The notes below the pieces were generated by a model. The model was given only the letters and a program-made list of their open reading frames with translations, had not been told where the DNA came from and made no database searches. A program made the translations under genes and the position numbers. Positions 1-13,033 of a stretch of DNA of 64,000 bases are shown here, piece after piece. Origin of the DNA: Acanthosoma haemorrhoidale (Eukaryota > Arthropoda > Insecta > Hemiptera > Acanthosomatidae); NCBI GenBank assembly GCA_930367205.1, contig OV884012.1, positions 33,700,796-33,764,795 of the forward strand, read 5' to 3'. The first letter of the stretch is position 1. Every line of letters begins with the position of its first letter.

Positions 1-1640
1 TTAATATTGCCATTCAAATAAATGCTACAAGTTTTGTATCTATTTTCATCCATTAAAAAAAATTGTAAAATAATTGGAAGTGCTAGTGGCGAATAATTAA
101 ATAACATTGCAAGCACACGTTATCATTCAATAGATAGATATTGTCGTCTAATTAATAATGCGCATTATGTACTCAAGCTAAAGTAATGCATGATTAAAGG
201 GCTGAAGAAAATATGTGATATTTATTTCAAGCTCAAGCGCTTTCGGCAGAATACAAGGCCGCTTCAAGTGTCAAGGATACTAATAACAGATCATCGTAGC
301 GTCAGATCTGCGAGTCTATGCTTACTTATAGTCATAATCCCACCGCTATCCCTATTACAAATACAAGATATCAAATAATGATTTATTTGAATGTCTCAAT
401 AGATCCTTGAAAAACGATCCTAAATGAACTAACGAAGGTTAAATTATAATTCAATTACTGATAATTATAGATAAAAAAAATTTTATATTTAGTAGGGTTT
501 TATCTTAAAGTTCCGCGTCATTATAAATGATATGTAATATAACGTGGTAATATAGTGAATTATAATTAAGTTTCATAAAAGGTGTATTCATGGAGTTATG
601 GGCATTTACCAGTCTAATGTTGAAAAAGGTCATTTACTGATGTCCTTAAAATTGTTTTCGCAACCGAAACAAATCCTTTAATTGTGAAATTCGTCATAAT
701 TTTCATGTATTTTTTCTATAACTAAAACTTTTTCGTTTAATTAGATACAACTTGCTTGTTGATGTTTTGTTTAAATTGTTTAGCCCAGATGATTAAACGT
801 GGTTAGGAGAATGAAAATGAATCCTTATTAATTTTCTTTATTATTACAATTACTTATACCCTTTATAAGTACCATCGTTAAAATTTTTCAGGTCGAGAAT
901 TTAATGAGTTCAGTATCACATAAAAACTTCCTAGATTCAAAAAGCTCAACCTGTATTCTGTTCTAAAAACTGTTTCCATGACGAAATTGGCATTTTCACC
1001 TTTACAGAAATGTTGGCCATAGCACATATATGCATAAAAGATAAAAACACGAATTCGTTTTTTTTGACATTTCCACGCTTCCATTGATTAAAGTTTAAGG
1101 GCAGAAGAAATTAAAAAAGAATTAAAACACACCTGTGATGTAGTGCTATAAGCAAATGAATTATGATCACAAATTTTTATTTTTCTTATTGTGAAGATGG
1201 AAGGACTGAAAAATATAAACCTGTATTAGATTCAATACATATATAATTTGATTGTGGGATCCAATTGCTTTTGATTATATTAGCATAACGTGCTCTAAGG
1301 TAATAATAAATAATTGATTCCATAAATTGTACAACAGTGCCTGTCCTAAGTAAACACGGGCTGGAGGGACTCAGTAAACACCCCTGCCATCTGTGGGGCA
1401 CTCTCTGAATCACATCCTACCATGTACATCTCTTCCTCTAAGTGTATAAATATTGTACTTTATGGTTCAATTCCTAGTTTTGGCTTTAGATTAGGTAACT
1501 TTTTTATTTCTTATTACAAGCACTTCCAACAGCCCTTACTGACATTTTCAGAATCCAGAATGCTTTTTATGATAGCGGTGTCTTCCATGCTGCTCAGAGA
1601 GTTTTTTTTCTAACCAAGCTACAAAATAAAAACTTTTTGG
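1..1640. other. AT-rich noncoding DNA
   Basis: No open frame has recognisable protein content. The one local feature is a GC-richer patch near 1330-1415 with two copies of AGTAAACAC (1349-1357 and 1373-1381), 24 bp apart, which match the forkhead core GTAAACA. Nothing else stands out. Confidence 0.6.
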
Positions 1641-1840
1641 AACGACAGCATGTGAATATAAGACTGAGTACTATTAACAACATCAAAAAATTTATTGTAT
1701 TATGCACTCCTCCAAATGCATTTAAATGCAGGAAGAGGAGAAATTTGTAAGTCGATTATTATTTTGTTATTTTTTTTTCTTTTGTACATTGTATTTGAGG
1801 TTTTGAAATTAAAAAAAAAAAAAAAAAAAAACGACAGCAT
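1641..1840 (+). mobile_element. Short poly-A retroelement insert, family D copy 1
   Basis: An insert of about 178 bp ends in GAGGTTTTGAAATT followed by a poly-A run. It is bracketed by an exact 11-bp direct repeat AACGACAGCAT (1641-1651 and 1830-1840), the signature of target-primed reverse transcription. Its body (CTCCTCCAAATGCATTT, then GCAGGAAGAGGAGAAAT) matches the insert at 20207-20349, so the two are one family. It could be a 5'-truncated LINE end or a SINE; no coding part is present to decide. Confidence 0.8.
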
Positions 1841-2744
1841 AGGCTGCTGAAATTTCTTGAGAATGAAAAATAATAAAACTTTTGGGAATTCTAAACAGGA
1901 CGTTATTAATCATTAGTATTTCGATTTCGGGCCTCAGAGCTTAAGTAATAATCAACTTAGATCATGTCCTCCTTGCCAAATGGAAACATGCATACCTCTT
2001 AGAAGTAATCCCTCTTCATAATCAGAAATTGTTTTTTCATTCTTTCTCTGAAAACTTTTATTTATAAATTCGTGAGGCACAATAAACGATGTCACTAGTT
2101 CACTTGTTTAAGACCTCGTGAGATTTCATTATTTGTCCCAGTTGATCAGTTTTTTTTTGTTTATGTTAGATTTGGTATTTGATTGTTTACTATTGCGTTG
2201 TATTTTGAGCTATTGTCACTCGTTTCTAACTTTCATTAAATCCAGCTTACCACGCAATGAAATAAGAAAATAATAGTTTTATCTTGTAATTTTATTTAGC
2301 GTAAGTTCGCGCATTTTCTTGTTGATTGGGATCTTTGATATTTGACTACTTTCCATACTTGTTTTAGACTACAGAAGGTTTCTCTAGAACAACCTGGAGA
2401 GCATGTGTGTACCAAACCCTAATAAAAAAAAGAGCTATGACACCATTTGGCTATAGAAATACTATGAACGAGTTTATCCTATATCACTCACCACCTACCC
2501 GGAAATTTACAGAATTAGTATATTTGGTTTTTATTAAAAATTCATAACAGTATGTAGGAATAGTAGCAAAACTTATCACTTATTATTTTCATGCATTATC
2601 GCAGTTAATGGCCATCATTATTCAGTTTTCTACACTACGCTGTTATATTCTTTTAATTTTTATATCAGCTGATTTTTTGCTTAGCAATTATAAAAATAAA
2701 AATAAAAAAAGTTTGCTACAATATTTACAAGCTATTGTGTAAAG
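1841..2744. other. AT-rich noncoding DNA
   Basis: Homopolymer-rich, AT-rich sequence with stop codons throughout. No repeat, gene or motif recognised. Confidence 0.6.
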
Positions 2745-3010
2745 TATGCCCGTACTTAAAGACACATTGAGAAGCTGCTAAGGAGTTATGCGAAGGGCCG
2801 AGGAAGCCAACTGGGCCTCTATTCTTTAGGCTGGCAGGTGACTGGCTTGACAGATGAAGATGGCCCTAACTTTTATTCTGCATTATGCAGGCCCTTAAAT
2901 CTCTCATATGCCACCACCAGCCGTTGGAAAAATTAGGTTATTTCCAACTTCCAGGACAGGGAAGGGGGTGGTGCCGGTGACTTTAAAATTAGTTCTTCAT
3001 ATGGACCCAT
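2745..3010. promoter_or_regulatory. GC-richer island, candidate regulatory element
   Basis: The block is clearly richer in G+C than both flanks and has no long open frame. It holds a CAGGTG E-box (2835-2840) and a Meis/Homothorax-type TGACAG core (2848-2853) only 7 bp later. Regulatory function is inferred from composition and motif clustering. An unrecognised old repeat is the main alternative. Confidence 0.3.
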
Positions 3011-3929
3011 CTTTCCGTTCACAACACTTGCCCTTATTTATTCTTTATAGTTTAGCCATTGGGTCATTTTGACCTTTTATTTAATTTTATTATTTTCAAG
3101 CAAGAACAAGTATTAATAAACTTACAACTTACTCTGGTCTATCCACAATTTATTTTATCCTGATACAAGCTCTTTTGGTTGAGGGTCTGTCGTCGTTAGC
3201 GATAGTTATCATGAAAGTAATTAAACAGTGTACTGTAATGATGAACATGAATATTTACTAAGCATTTGCTCACTAATTTGTTCACTTTAGTTCTTTGTAT
3301 TTAGGTACGTAGGATGTTTAAAGGTGCTTAGTAAGTTTGGAATTAACGTGGCTTAATTTACCATCTTTGAACTAGAGTGCGCTTGGTAATGTCCAATTGT
3401 TGTTAAGTGGTAATACTATAAGGTTATAGTGCTTGCCATCAGAGAGCGCTCACTTCAATATTGACCTTTATAGAATATTTCACAACCTACCTAGGTTACA
3501 TGGGTATGTAATATATGATTCCTAGATTGCATATACAGTTAAATAGCAGAAAGTGGACAGCAAAAAAAAAAGTGAATTAAATGAATTTCGTTTGTAAAAA
3601 GAAAATAATATAAACAAAGTAGACACCAGATAAGCGTCTTAATAAGATAACTCATGGAGCGATTCTGTTAGGTACTCCTTACTTTTGGGAACGAGTGCTC
3701 ATAAACAGCTCACAAAATACTTTATCCAGTTCTTCCCTTTCTTTGTACAGTTCTTTGCTGTTGGCAGAGTGATTGTTGATGCTTGAGACAAGTACTGTTA
3801 GGCCCAATATTTCATGATTTATATTTACTGTCTCTTATAGAATACTTAATATTGGCTAGTTATTTATCCCAATATATTCATTTCTTGCGTACCTTGAGTT
3901 GAAGCACCCATATATAGGAACAGTTAACA
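3011..3929. other. AT-rich noncoding DNA
   Basis: No gene, repeat or structured element recognised. Confidence 0.6.
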
Positions 3930-4270
3930 GACTCCACTGCTATTAGAGAGGGACCAGTGTAAGTTTTGATTTATCCCTCGCTGCCTGCACACACGGCTGA
4001 GATAAGGCAGATGGTCTGATTAATTGGAAGCCTGTGTCGGATAAAACATGGAGCCGCAGTCCCTCGGGCAGTCGCTCTCCTATCGCTGGTTTTTTTCTCT
4101 CTCTCTCTCTCGAATGCGGCAACAGATAACGGATATGCAAATTTGTTTTTGCTTACTTCTGGCTACTCTCTGCTTAGCTAGCCCATCCGTTGTGTTCCCT
4201 GTTTGCACGGTATGGCTCGTCATAGCTTACGGAGGGCTCTGGAAGAACCACATCTCAAACCCCTGAGACT
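3930..4270. promoter_or_regulatory. GC-richer island with a CT/GA run
   Basis: Mixed-composition block containing an uninterrupted CT dinucleotide run at 4097-4111. On the minus strand this reads GAGAG repeats, the binding word of GAGA factor in insects. An open frame of about 70 codons lies in each direction (4048-4266 plus, 3943-4140 minus), but neither resembles a known protein. Promoter or enhancer function is inference. Confidence 0.3.
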
Positions 4271-4315
4271 GATTGATGAAATAAAACTTGATTACTCTAG
4301 TGATTATTAATAGGG

Positions 4316-4380
4316 GGTCTTATATGGTGTAGTCGTTATCCTCGTCAAAGAGATCCAGGTTCAAACCAATATTTGTATCA
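4316..4380 (+). pseudogene. tRNA-like remnant (possible SINE head)
   Basis: TATATGGTGTAGTCGTTA resembles the D-arm/A-box side of tRNA-Glu or tRNA-Asp, and about 20 bp later GGTTCAAACC (4358-4367) is a good B-box/T-arm word. The anticodon stem is missing bases and the acceptor ends do not pair well, so a working tRNA is unlikely. A decayed tRNA copy or the head of a tRNA-derived SINE fits better. Confidence 0.3.
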
Positions 4381-5564
4381 TTCGTGATATTCTCTTTAAC
4401 TTCAGCTCGATACTGAGCCACCTACTCATGAGGACAGTTCACCTTCTCCCCCTTGTATGTAATAGAACGTAACCTCTTTAATAAATAAAAAAAGCAGAAT
4501 CCAAACAGGTTCTGTTGGTAAAATTACTACTGTCTGTGATGGATTTGAAATTGGACTCGTAAATTCGTTCCTATGACAATTTAGCATTACTAGACAAAAT
4601 AGCTGATTGTATAAAGATTGGTGAATGATATTTTCTTTTGAATAATATATTAAATTCAATTAATTGTAATGAGATGAAGATATCAATTTTGAAATTTCTA
4701 ACTGTCTTAAGCCAATAAGTCTATTAAATGTATTGGTAGCTACAAACACCTAGGGATCTACCTACTATTCGGTTTAATCCCCCTACTTGCTGTCCTGTTT
4801 CATCCTATATTTTAACTTCTGCAGATTATACAGAAAAAAATATTACAAGAAATATATTTTTTATCTTATTATTTTAGTACATACTATACCATATCCAAAT
4901 ATGTATGTTAGAAGACTAGTTATGGGTTATTCGTATTATTAAATGAACACCTCTCTCTGGTACACAGTTAATTTGATTATGATACAAGCGCTTTTAGTGG
5001 CTATACCAACATTCACAAGTATCTAAAAATGAAATATCATTTTGTTCAGTATGATATTTAATGAGAATCTTAAATTCATGGTATGGATAAATTAAATTCA
5101 AAAGTATGGATTTATAATATTTAAAACTATTTTAAGCCCCCAAACAATTAAAAACTATAAAACCTACTTAACGAAGTATAATAAGTTAAAAATTCTGATC
5201 TTAGTAATATTCTAACAGAATCAATTCCAAAATATTTAGAATTAGAAGCATCATCGAAATGTTAGGACATTTAAGCTAATAAAATAATAATTAAAGTGAA
5301 AAGTTTAAATTATGTCTTGTATCATATCACAGTCAGATCTGTCACTAAATTATAATTTGTCTCGTTTGGTGAGCATGGTGAGTATAAAAAGAATATTCGC
5401 GTGAAATGTCCTAATAAATGAAAGTAATAAATAAATAATTATTAAAATCCAGGAAATTCTCAATCTTCAGAACGGAGAAAAGGGGGTTATAATATAACCT
5501 AAAGCTAATTTTGTTATTGTATTGGTAGGTGTTAATCTGCGAGTGGAGAATCTAAAATAATTAT
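4381..5564. other. AT-rich noncoding DNA
   Basis: No gene seen. It contains the first copy of a 36-bp dispersed exact repeat (4614-4649, listed separately). Confidence 0.6.
4614..4649 (+). repeat. 36-bp exact direct repeat, copy 1
   Basis: Identical over 36 bp to 7012-7047, beginning AAGATTGGTGAATGATATTT. The flanks on both sides differ, so this is not the edge of a longer visible repeat. Confidence 0.85.
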
Positions 5565-5830
5565 ATCTCTCCAAGAGACCGGAGGAAACATCTAAGATAG
5601 GCATCTCCCCCAACCAGGCCATCTGCGAGATCCTCGCCGAATCAGCGACTACGGTGGATAATTGACTCCTATGTAATTATCGAGCGAGCGGCTATCTTTA
5701 ATAAAGTCGAGGCCGTTATGGCCACCTCTATCGAAGATATACTGTCCTTAGATAGTGCCGCCAGCTTCATCAATAGTGCTGGCCACCGCTTTATTGAAAA
5801 CGTATTTTCTCAGGTGCTCCTATCCTCTAA
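5565..5830. promoter_or_regulatory. GC-richer island, candidate regulatory element
   Basis: GC-richer block in AT-rich flanks. It carries a homeodomain TAATTA core (5674-5679) and a small inverted repeat, GGCC-gttat-GGCC (5711-5723). No coding signature. Function inferred from composition only. Confidence 0.3.
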
Positions 5831-7439
5831 TGAACGGCCTTCTTTGTTGCATTGATCGTTATCGCTCTTACATTTTTTTCAGTTACAATAAAAAATTTCA
5901 AGCTAGAATTATCGTAACAAAATATCTTTTGAGCTAGGAAAAGAGCATGTTCATAAGAAAAGCACAGTCGTACAAAGTTCATAGAAACTCAAGTTTATGT
6001 TTCTAACATTCTGGATGGTTTTAATTGTTATCTTTGTAGACTTCTCAGTAGAAAAGGCATGCTAAAAACTCTAAAGCTACCTTGTAAATCTTAATTTCTT
6101 GTATTATCGTTCTGTAAAGGATTCCTATTAGCTTATTTAGTGATGAATATCAACTGGTGTTAGGAACTAAAAAATACAAACTTGTATCGTCAGTTAAGTT
6201 TATTACTTTTTGTTTTACCAAAATCAATACTCACTCCTAGACATACTATGGTTTTCTCTAATTAATGTCTCAAGTAAATATTAGTAAAACAATTAGTAAA
6301 AGTCACAAAGCACAGTTATATTTTAATTGAATTTATTTAATTATCATATTAGTGATTGTTACAAATGACATCATATCTTGTATTTATATCATTAACCTTT
6401 TACTGCGTACATTACAAAAGAGCAGATCATGATAGAAGAAACGTTGCTACATAAAACAAAACAAATAAAAACTTGGGCATGCATCAAATTCGTCAACCTT
6501 TTTTTCTCCAAATATTATGTTAAATCAAATATTAAATTAAATGAAATTTACGATCTTACTGGTGATCTTTGAAGGCAATTTCAAAGATTTGAAGATCTAT
6601 TAATACATTGCAAAATGGTTAATATTTTGAACTAAACTAGCTCGCATGAACTAACTAAACTGAGCTAAATTATTAGCCCGTCCATTTACTGTACATCGGT
6701 TAGATCTAATTTTGAAAATTACAAGTCACCCTCATTACCATCAACCATAGCTTATGTCTCGCCTAACCCTTTCATGCTCACACTGTTCTCATGGCTTAAA
6801 ATGGTGAATGATATTTCCAAAATATATGAATGATTAATAAACTAGTTAGTTGAGAGGGATTGTACAAAATCGGGCATCCCTTGTATAAATGGTTGCGCTA
6901 ATGAGGATGGCTGTTATCCTCTTCACAATTTTTATTTTCGGGATGAGCAAAAAAAAAATCTGGGTTATGGATGACTGATCAAACTCTCGTTCGTCAAGTC
7001 ATTCGTTCGTCAAGATTGGTGAATGATATTTTCTTTTGAATAATATACCCTATATTTTTAATTCTCTCTCCAAGGACTAGAATCTCCTTGGCTTCTTAGT
7101 ATTCTTCTTTCATTTCGATAAATTTATCTTCATTCCATTTTTTTTTTTTTTTTTTAATGAATGGTAATAATCATAATTATCCCATAAACAACAATTGTCA
7201 GCCGTTTCTCGTATGACGACTGAATCCCAGGGAAGTTGAATCTCATTGTTTTACTTTAAAGCATTGGAGAGGTGGTGGGGGCATTTAGTAAGATTATAAT
7301 ATATATTTTTTTAATTGAATTGCCTTCAAGTTCTTAAATAGATTATAGCATTATAGCCTACTAGCACATTGAATACATAAAAGAGATCGAGTTTAATATA
7401 GACGAGACAACCTGCCTTGCGCATTATAACTTAACGGAG
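5831..7439. other. AT-rich noncoding DNA
   Basis: No gene recognised. Contains a long T run near 7139-7156 and the second copy of the 36-bp repeat. Confidence 0.6.
7012..7047 (+). repeat. 36-bp exact direct repeat, copy 2
   Basis: Same 36 bases as 4614-4649, same orientation, about 2.4 kb downstream. Immediately left is a short degenerate direct repeat (GTTCGTCAAGTC / GTTCGTCAAGAT) that includes the first bases of the copy. Confidence 0.85.
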
Positions 7440-7900
7440 AGAACGGTCAGCGAATGTGAACTATAAATTGAAACAATATAGAATAACCTAATAGCTATGC
7501 ATACCACAGAGAGAAATGTGTACATGAGGAAGACAGGAAATCACTTGCGCTGGAGGAGGACGCTGTGGTGTGTCCAGCCCTTGTCGGTCACATTTCGATA
7601 TCATAATACTCAGCCGGGAGCCGGGTTTACTGCAAATGGAAAAGGATATGGCTGCGAGACCGTTTCTAAATAACCCCTTTCGGCTCCTCATCGCATCACC
7701 CTATCCACTTCCTCACTCACCCTCATCGAGCACTCTTCCTTCCCGAGTTGGATTGCCACTTTTCCCTACCAATCAGCTAACCTATTCTGTACCAAGACCG
7801 CAATCATCTGGCAGTAACGCCTCTAGTATTGATGATTTTATAGCATCCCTTATAACGACGTGGTCGTTCATGAAATCTGTCTTTTCTTCGATATAGTAAA
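7440..7900. promoter_or_regulatory. GC-richer island, candidate regulatory element
   Basis: About 450 bp of balanced base composition in AT-rich DNA. An open frame of 108 codons runs through it on the plus strand (7570-7896), but its serine/proline-rich translation matches no family I recognise and lacks clear splice or Kozak context. I prefer a noncoding regulatory island. Confidence 0.3.
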
Positions 7901-9329
7901 ATTCAAATGATCTTTTCCACTTATGGGCATACAATCAGTGACACTGGTTAACTGTACTCTGCGATTACCACTATTTACAACAAGGTTTAAAAAGAATTTG
8001 CCATTACCTTAAAGGATGTCGGGCTACAGCCAAAACGTACGAAGTCAAAAGTACTATTTGATCCAGGGATTAATTATTAATTATGAATTTAATATATATA
8101 AACCAAATTAAGAACTCAATAAAAGGAAGAAACTATATCAAGGGACACTCTTGGCAAATTGAGATTAACATATTAATTGATAACTGGCATAAACAATAAC
8201 TACTCCTTTTTTTTTATCGAAACACTTAATCATACTGTAAGCCACCTTGGGCATTAGGAAATGCTTTTCAAAGGCGTTAGTAATAAAAGCCTTTTAATTG
8301 TGTTTTTAATACCCCGACTGGCATATTTACGAGTAGGATGGGAAGATGGAAAATTGTCCTTTTCAGGTTACAACAATAGGGATGGTTGTCCTAGGGTATG
8401 TTCGTTAATATTGTCGTTTCGAAGTAACAGCGTGAGTTCAAATAATAAATTATATTATCAATAACAAACCACGAGCCATCCTAATAAACCAAAACTAAGA
8501 CCAGCATGCCACAAGGCAAAAAGTGAACTACATTAGCGCATATTTCATTACCAAATATGTTTCACAGAAATAAAAAAATTAGTCACATTTGCCTAAAAAT
8601 ACAGATAATATGATAGCTATATTATAAATAAGAAAAATAACGTTATGTTTTTATTCAAGCTTCATTCACTACCACTCTGTTACAAAAAAAGTTATAGTCT
8701 TGAAAATATTGCTGATTCCTTGTCTCAATACTGAGTCATTTTAATGGGCAAGTACTACTGACTGGATATTGTCACATTAAATATACTAAAAAATACGTAA
8801 AGTAATAATATTTGGAATATAATTAATTTGTCTTCCTTGGCCAATTTATGAGGAACACCTAAACCTAAAAAATACACCAATTTCAAATTTATTTTGTTTT
8901 CAAAACCCCGTGTTACTCTTTACGATGTTATTAATTCATTACCGATTTCTTTTTTATCACTTTCATCCCTTGTTTTCATTTTTATGCTACAATAATCCAG
9001 GGATGGAATCCATTTATTTTCACATTTTTGATTGTTTTGACACTGGGTTGTCTATAAATAATCCTCCTATTGCGTGATCCAAATTTAAGAGATGCCAGTA
9101 AGATTACGCATTTAGACGCGTACTTCACGTTTTAGGGTTCCAATGCATCTTAATGTGTAAACATCCAATAAATACTGAACCCGGAGAAATATGGCGTGTA
9201 ATTATCTATTTCCATTACCAACATTTGGAAGAAATGTACTGTTTCACAGTAAGGTAGCAACAATGAGGAACAACGTTTGAAATACTATTGTTGAGCACTT
9301 GCCCACGAATACAATAGACTATCTAGAGT
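7901..9329. other. AT-rich noncoding DNA
   Basis: Nothing recognised beyond AT-rich sequence with short homopolymers. Confidence 0.6.
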
Positions 9330-9560
9330 CTAGACTGCACAGTAGGATGGTATTGCGTAGAAGGGAGGCTGTAGCTATGGCAACGGGCCACGCCACCCCA
9401 TCTGAACCTCCGTAATCCCCACACACACCTGGGGCAGCTCAGCCAACATTCATGCCCGTCTTAAATATTTGAATTGTCCCATGCCGGCGTCGGGTAGCTA
9501 ATATACTTGCATGGTGGATTATCCAACCCTCCCCTCCCCCCGCTGGTAGAGGTTTCCTAA
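9330..9560. promoter_or_regulatory. GC-richer island with an RFX-like X-box
   Basis: GTAGCTATGGCAAC (9371-9384) has a perfect right half-site (GGCAAC) and a weaker left half-site of the RFX X-box. The surrounding 230 bp are GC-rich with a CACACACAC stretch. Regulatory role is inferred. Confidence 0.3.
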
Positions 9561-12500
9561 GGAAAATGTTATATGAATCCGGTAATGTTATCTAGGCTCG
9601 GTTCAAATGTCTTCGAAAATGATGACCTTATTCTAATATCTTATTTTATCTATAGGCTGTTCTTTGATGTTTTTATGAGAAACTTTTCTTCATTCATAAA
9701 TTATAAAATAATGGTGAAACATTCGCTATGAATGAGAAAGTAAATGCGATAACCACAATTATTCATTTCCTTCCTAAAGCAGATCGTATTTTTTGTAATG
9801 AGGTAAAATTTCTGTGATAATTTAATTTTATAAAGTATCTTAGATTTCATATGTCAATTATTGTTTCTAATAGATAAATTGGAAGGTTTGGTTTTTGGTA
9901 AAACATTTATGATTTATCATTTATTTCGGAATGATAAATATTAAGGTTGTGCCACTGGCAATGGCAATGGATAATAATAAAAAAAACTAATAATGCTTAA
10001 ACCCTGAATTGCTACTTATGTAGTTATATTATTTTTAGGTAATTAATAAATCAAAAAATCAGTTTTTTCTTTAATCCTCAAATATTAATGAAAACGTAAA
10101 AAAAGTTATTTTTTTAATAACTTCTATTATTTGCACATTGCAGACGTCAATAAATTCCACGTCGTTTCACGTTTTAATTTAAACTAAAATATATTATGTA
10201 CCAAGAAAAGAAAAATTCAGTTACCTCGGTTTCATTTTAGTCAAATGACTTGAATATAACGGTCAGAGACAGGAAAACACCAGAATTAAAAAAACAATAC
10301 AAGCTACTTTTTTGACTTCTTGAGAGTTTACTAAAATGGCCACTACATAACAAATTTCATATGCATACACATAACAGTAATAAAACCAAAAAAGACTTAC
10401 GGAACTTTGTCAAATATTTTAGATTTGGTGTATGTGTGCTGGTTGTGAGTTAAGATTATATTCATCAACAACGATTTATGCCCGATAATTAGTATATTTT
10501 ATAATACCCAGCGCTTTCAACCAGTCACTCTGCGATTTTCAAATGGTATTAATGTAACCAATAGCCAGGTAAGATGAGACATCGTTGGTGACATTATTAC
10601 AACGGAAATACCAGTGTGAGCGGCCTATCGAAAGTTACAGTATTATAAACTATACTCATTTGTAGGCAGACATGGCAGCTGATGAAAAATAAAATATTTC
10701 TTTTCTTCCAAATGTAATTAATACTCTATTATAAAATAGTCCGTACATTCATTTCGGAACGCACGAATCCACTTATTCTTATCCTAGTGCGAATTTCGGA
10801 TTCACAAATAATCATTTTTTCTAAAGCAGTCAACTTGTTTTCTAATTTTTCACTCATGTCAACTTTAAACTACTAAGAAATTCTCCGCACCACCAACAGG
10901 TGTGTTCATTAAAATGCATTCACAATTATTTCATACTCAGCATATTTATATTCACTTTATTTTGTCCTTCTTACTTCTGATGACACTTTTTCAAACAATA
11001 TATTTTTTTTCCTTCAATAAAAAAATCCACCAGTATGAATATCATAAAAGCAGGTTTATTTTATATTTTTATTTATAATGGCACAAAAGTAAATGTTATT
11101 GTGCTATTTTAATGATAATTATAATAGTTATCTTACTGAATATGTGATAGCTCGAGAATATTTAAAGTGTGTAATCGAATTTAGAGGTCTCTATTAACAT
11201 TTAATTTTATGAAAATCTACTGTATACGTAGATTGTGAGATAATAAGGTAACGTAGATACGTGAAACTTAATACATACTATAGACAAATTTTTTGTTAAA
11301 GTTATAAAAATGTAATGATGTAGCATAAGCAATATTAAAGAAGAGACAGCAGTAATTTAATTATTAATAATGCAGTATAACCAAATACAGTCACATAGAG
11401 ACTTTAAGCCGACCGCTGAAACTATGAGAGCATTCCTTGTGATGGGCAAGGCTAAAAGTGTTGCCAGCTGACAGCTTGATCCAACTCCCAACTGCCAGAC
11501 ATTTATTAAAGAGGATTATGGACTTACTAAGTCCCCCCCCCCCCAATAAGACTTTCATGTTTAATTTAGTGACAAACAAGGAAACATTTTAGTTTAAATA
11601 TTTAGTTGAACTAGACCGTCTAAATTAATTATTTATATATTTTTTATTGAAAAATTAGTTACAATAACAAAAGAGTTTATGAGAAGTGTAAATTTAAAAT
11701 CAATAAGTTTACAGATCACGGAAGTAGCTGTCTCAAGATATTTTTTTTTCTTAAGTGAGAGACATTAATCAGAAACTTAATATAATGATTGCAACTAAAT
11801 ATAAAATAAATCAAAACCGTGTAAATTGAAGGAATAATATCTAAGGATGTCCAAGTTTGTGTCATAGCTTCCACAAGTTATTCAAAGATTTCGGGAAAAC
11901 TCGGAAATTTGTCCTTACACTTAACACTTGAATTGCTTTTCCGTTTGATAAAAAAAATGTTAACAATTAAAATATTTACATAAAACAGCCTGAAATTTGA
12001 TGGGTTGGCAATTTCTATGGTGACCTCGCGCATATTTCAGGTATTTTACAGCAGTAGTATAAAAACACACATAATAGTGACGTTTGCCTCGTACCTGAAT
12101 GAAATTAATGTCTCTCCTTAGGTTAGTCAATTAACACAACACTTGCTTACCTGTGAAGCATTGTCCCTATGAATTGCAGCGCGTTATTTCTAGATGAGTG
12201 TTTTCCCCAAGAGTTTTGGTGGTAATGCCATATTTAAAAATCTGTCTCCATTTTCCATTCGAAATTTTCAATATTAAAACTAAAGAATTTTAATCAAAGT
12301 AGTAATTCTTTTAAACCTATTTTTTACAGTTATTTCATAAACTGAAAAATGCTTTGTATCTAAATATATTGTTGAATAATTATTATGACTTATGGCTCAC
12401 AACTTGAGTGTAATATTGGTGTTGGTGAATAGAACTAAAATTACTGGTGAAAATGACGGTTCGCTAAGAAGTGTATCAAAAGCGAAACCTTTTGTTCTTC

Positions 12501-13014
12501 ACTATATTACTATATAGTATGTATAAGTATGTATGTATGGGTATATGTTTTAACAGTAGTCAAGCAACTAGCCTCTATAAAAAGCACGTTGGCTGGAACA
12601 TGAAAATTATTACAGAAAAAGTAATGCTCATTGTACAAAGTTTATTAGTTCTTCATTTTATTTATTGTGTAGAACCATGTAAGCATAAATAAAATAAAAC
12701 TCATAATTTTGACAAAATTTATCCCACATTTTTAGTACACTTTCAGACAAGTAGACATTATGATGTATTTATTAGTTAACCCCTGTGTGGTCTATCAAGG
12801 ATTTGTATAATCTTCTTGCTTTGATTGCAAATAACTGGGTTGTCATTTCAAGTAGCGTGATAGGGTTCAATAACCTATATGCAGTCATGTCACGTTCATT
12901 TTCGTTTCCTTCACCCTAAAGTAAAACTATTTGACTAAATTATATAACTTCGCATATTATCGACGTATAAGATTGAAACAGTTTCCTATGTTATGTGGTA
13001 ATATTAATAATAGG
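9561..13014. other. AT-rich noncoding DNA
   Basis: About 3.4 kb with no supported gene. The single oddity is an isolated run of twelve C (11533-11544). Short open frames here have AT-driven codons and no protein resemblance. Confidence 0.6.
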
Positions 13015-13033
13015 TAATAATAATAATAATAAT
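13015..13033. repeat. (TAA)6 microsatellite
   Basis: Six perfect TAA units, followed by a run of A. Confidence 0.9.
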
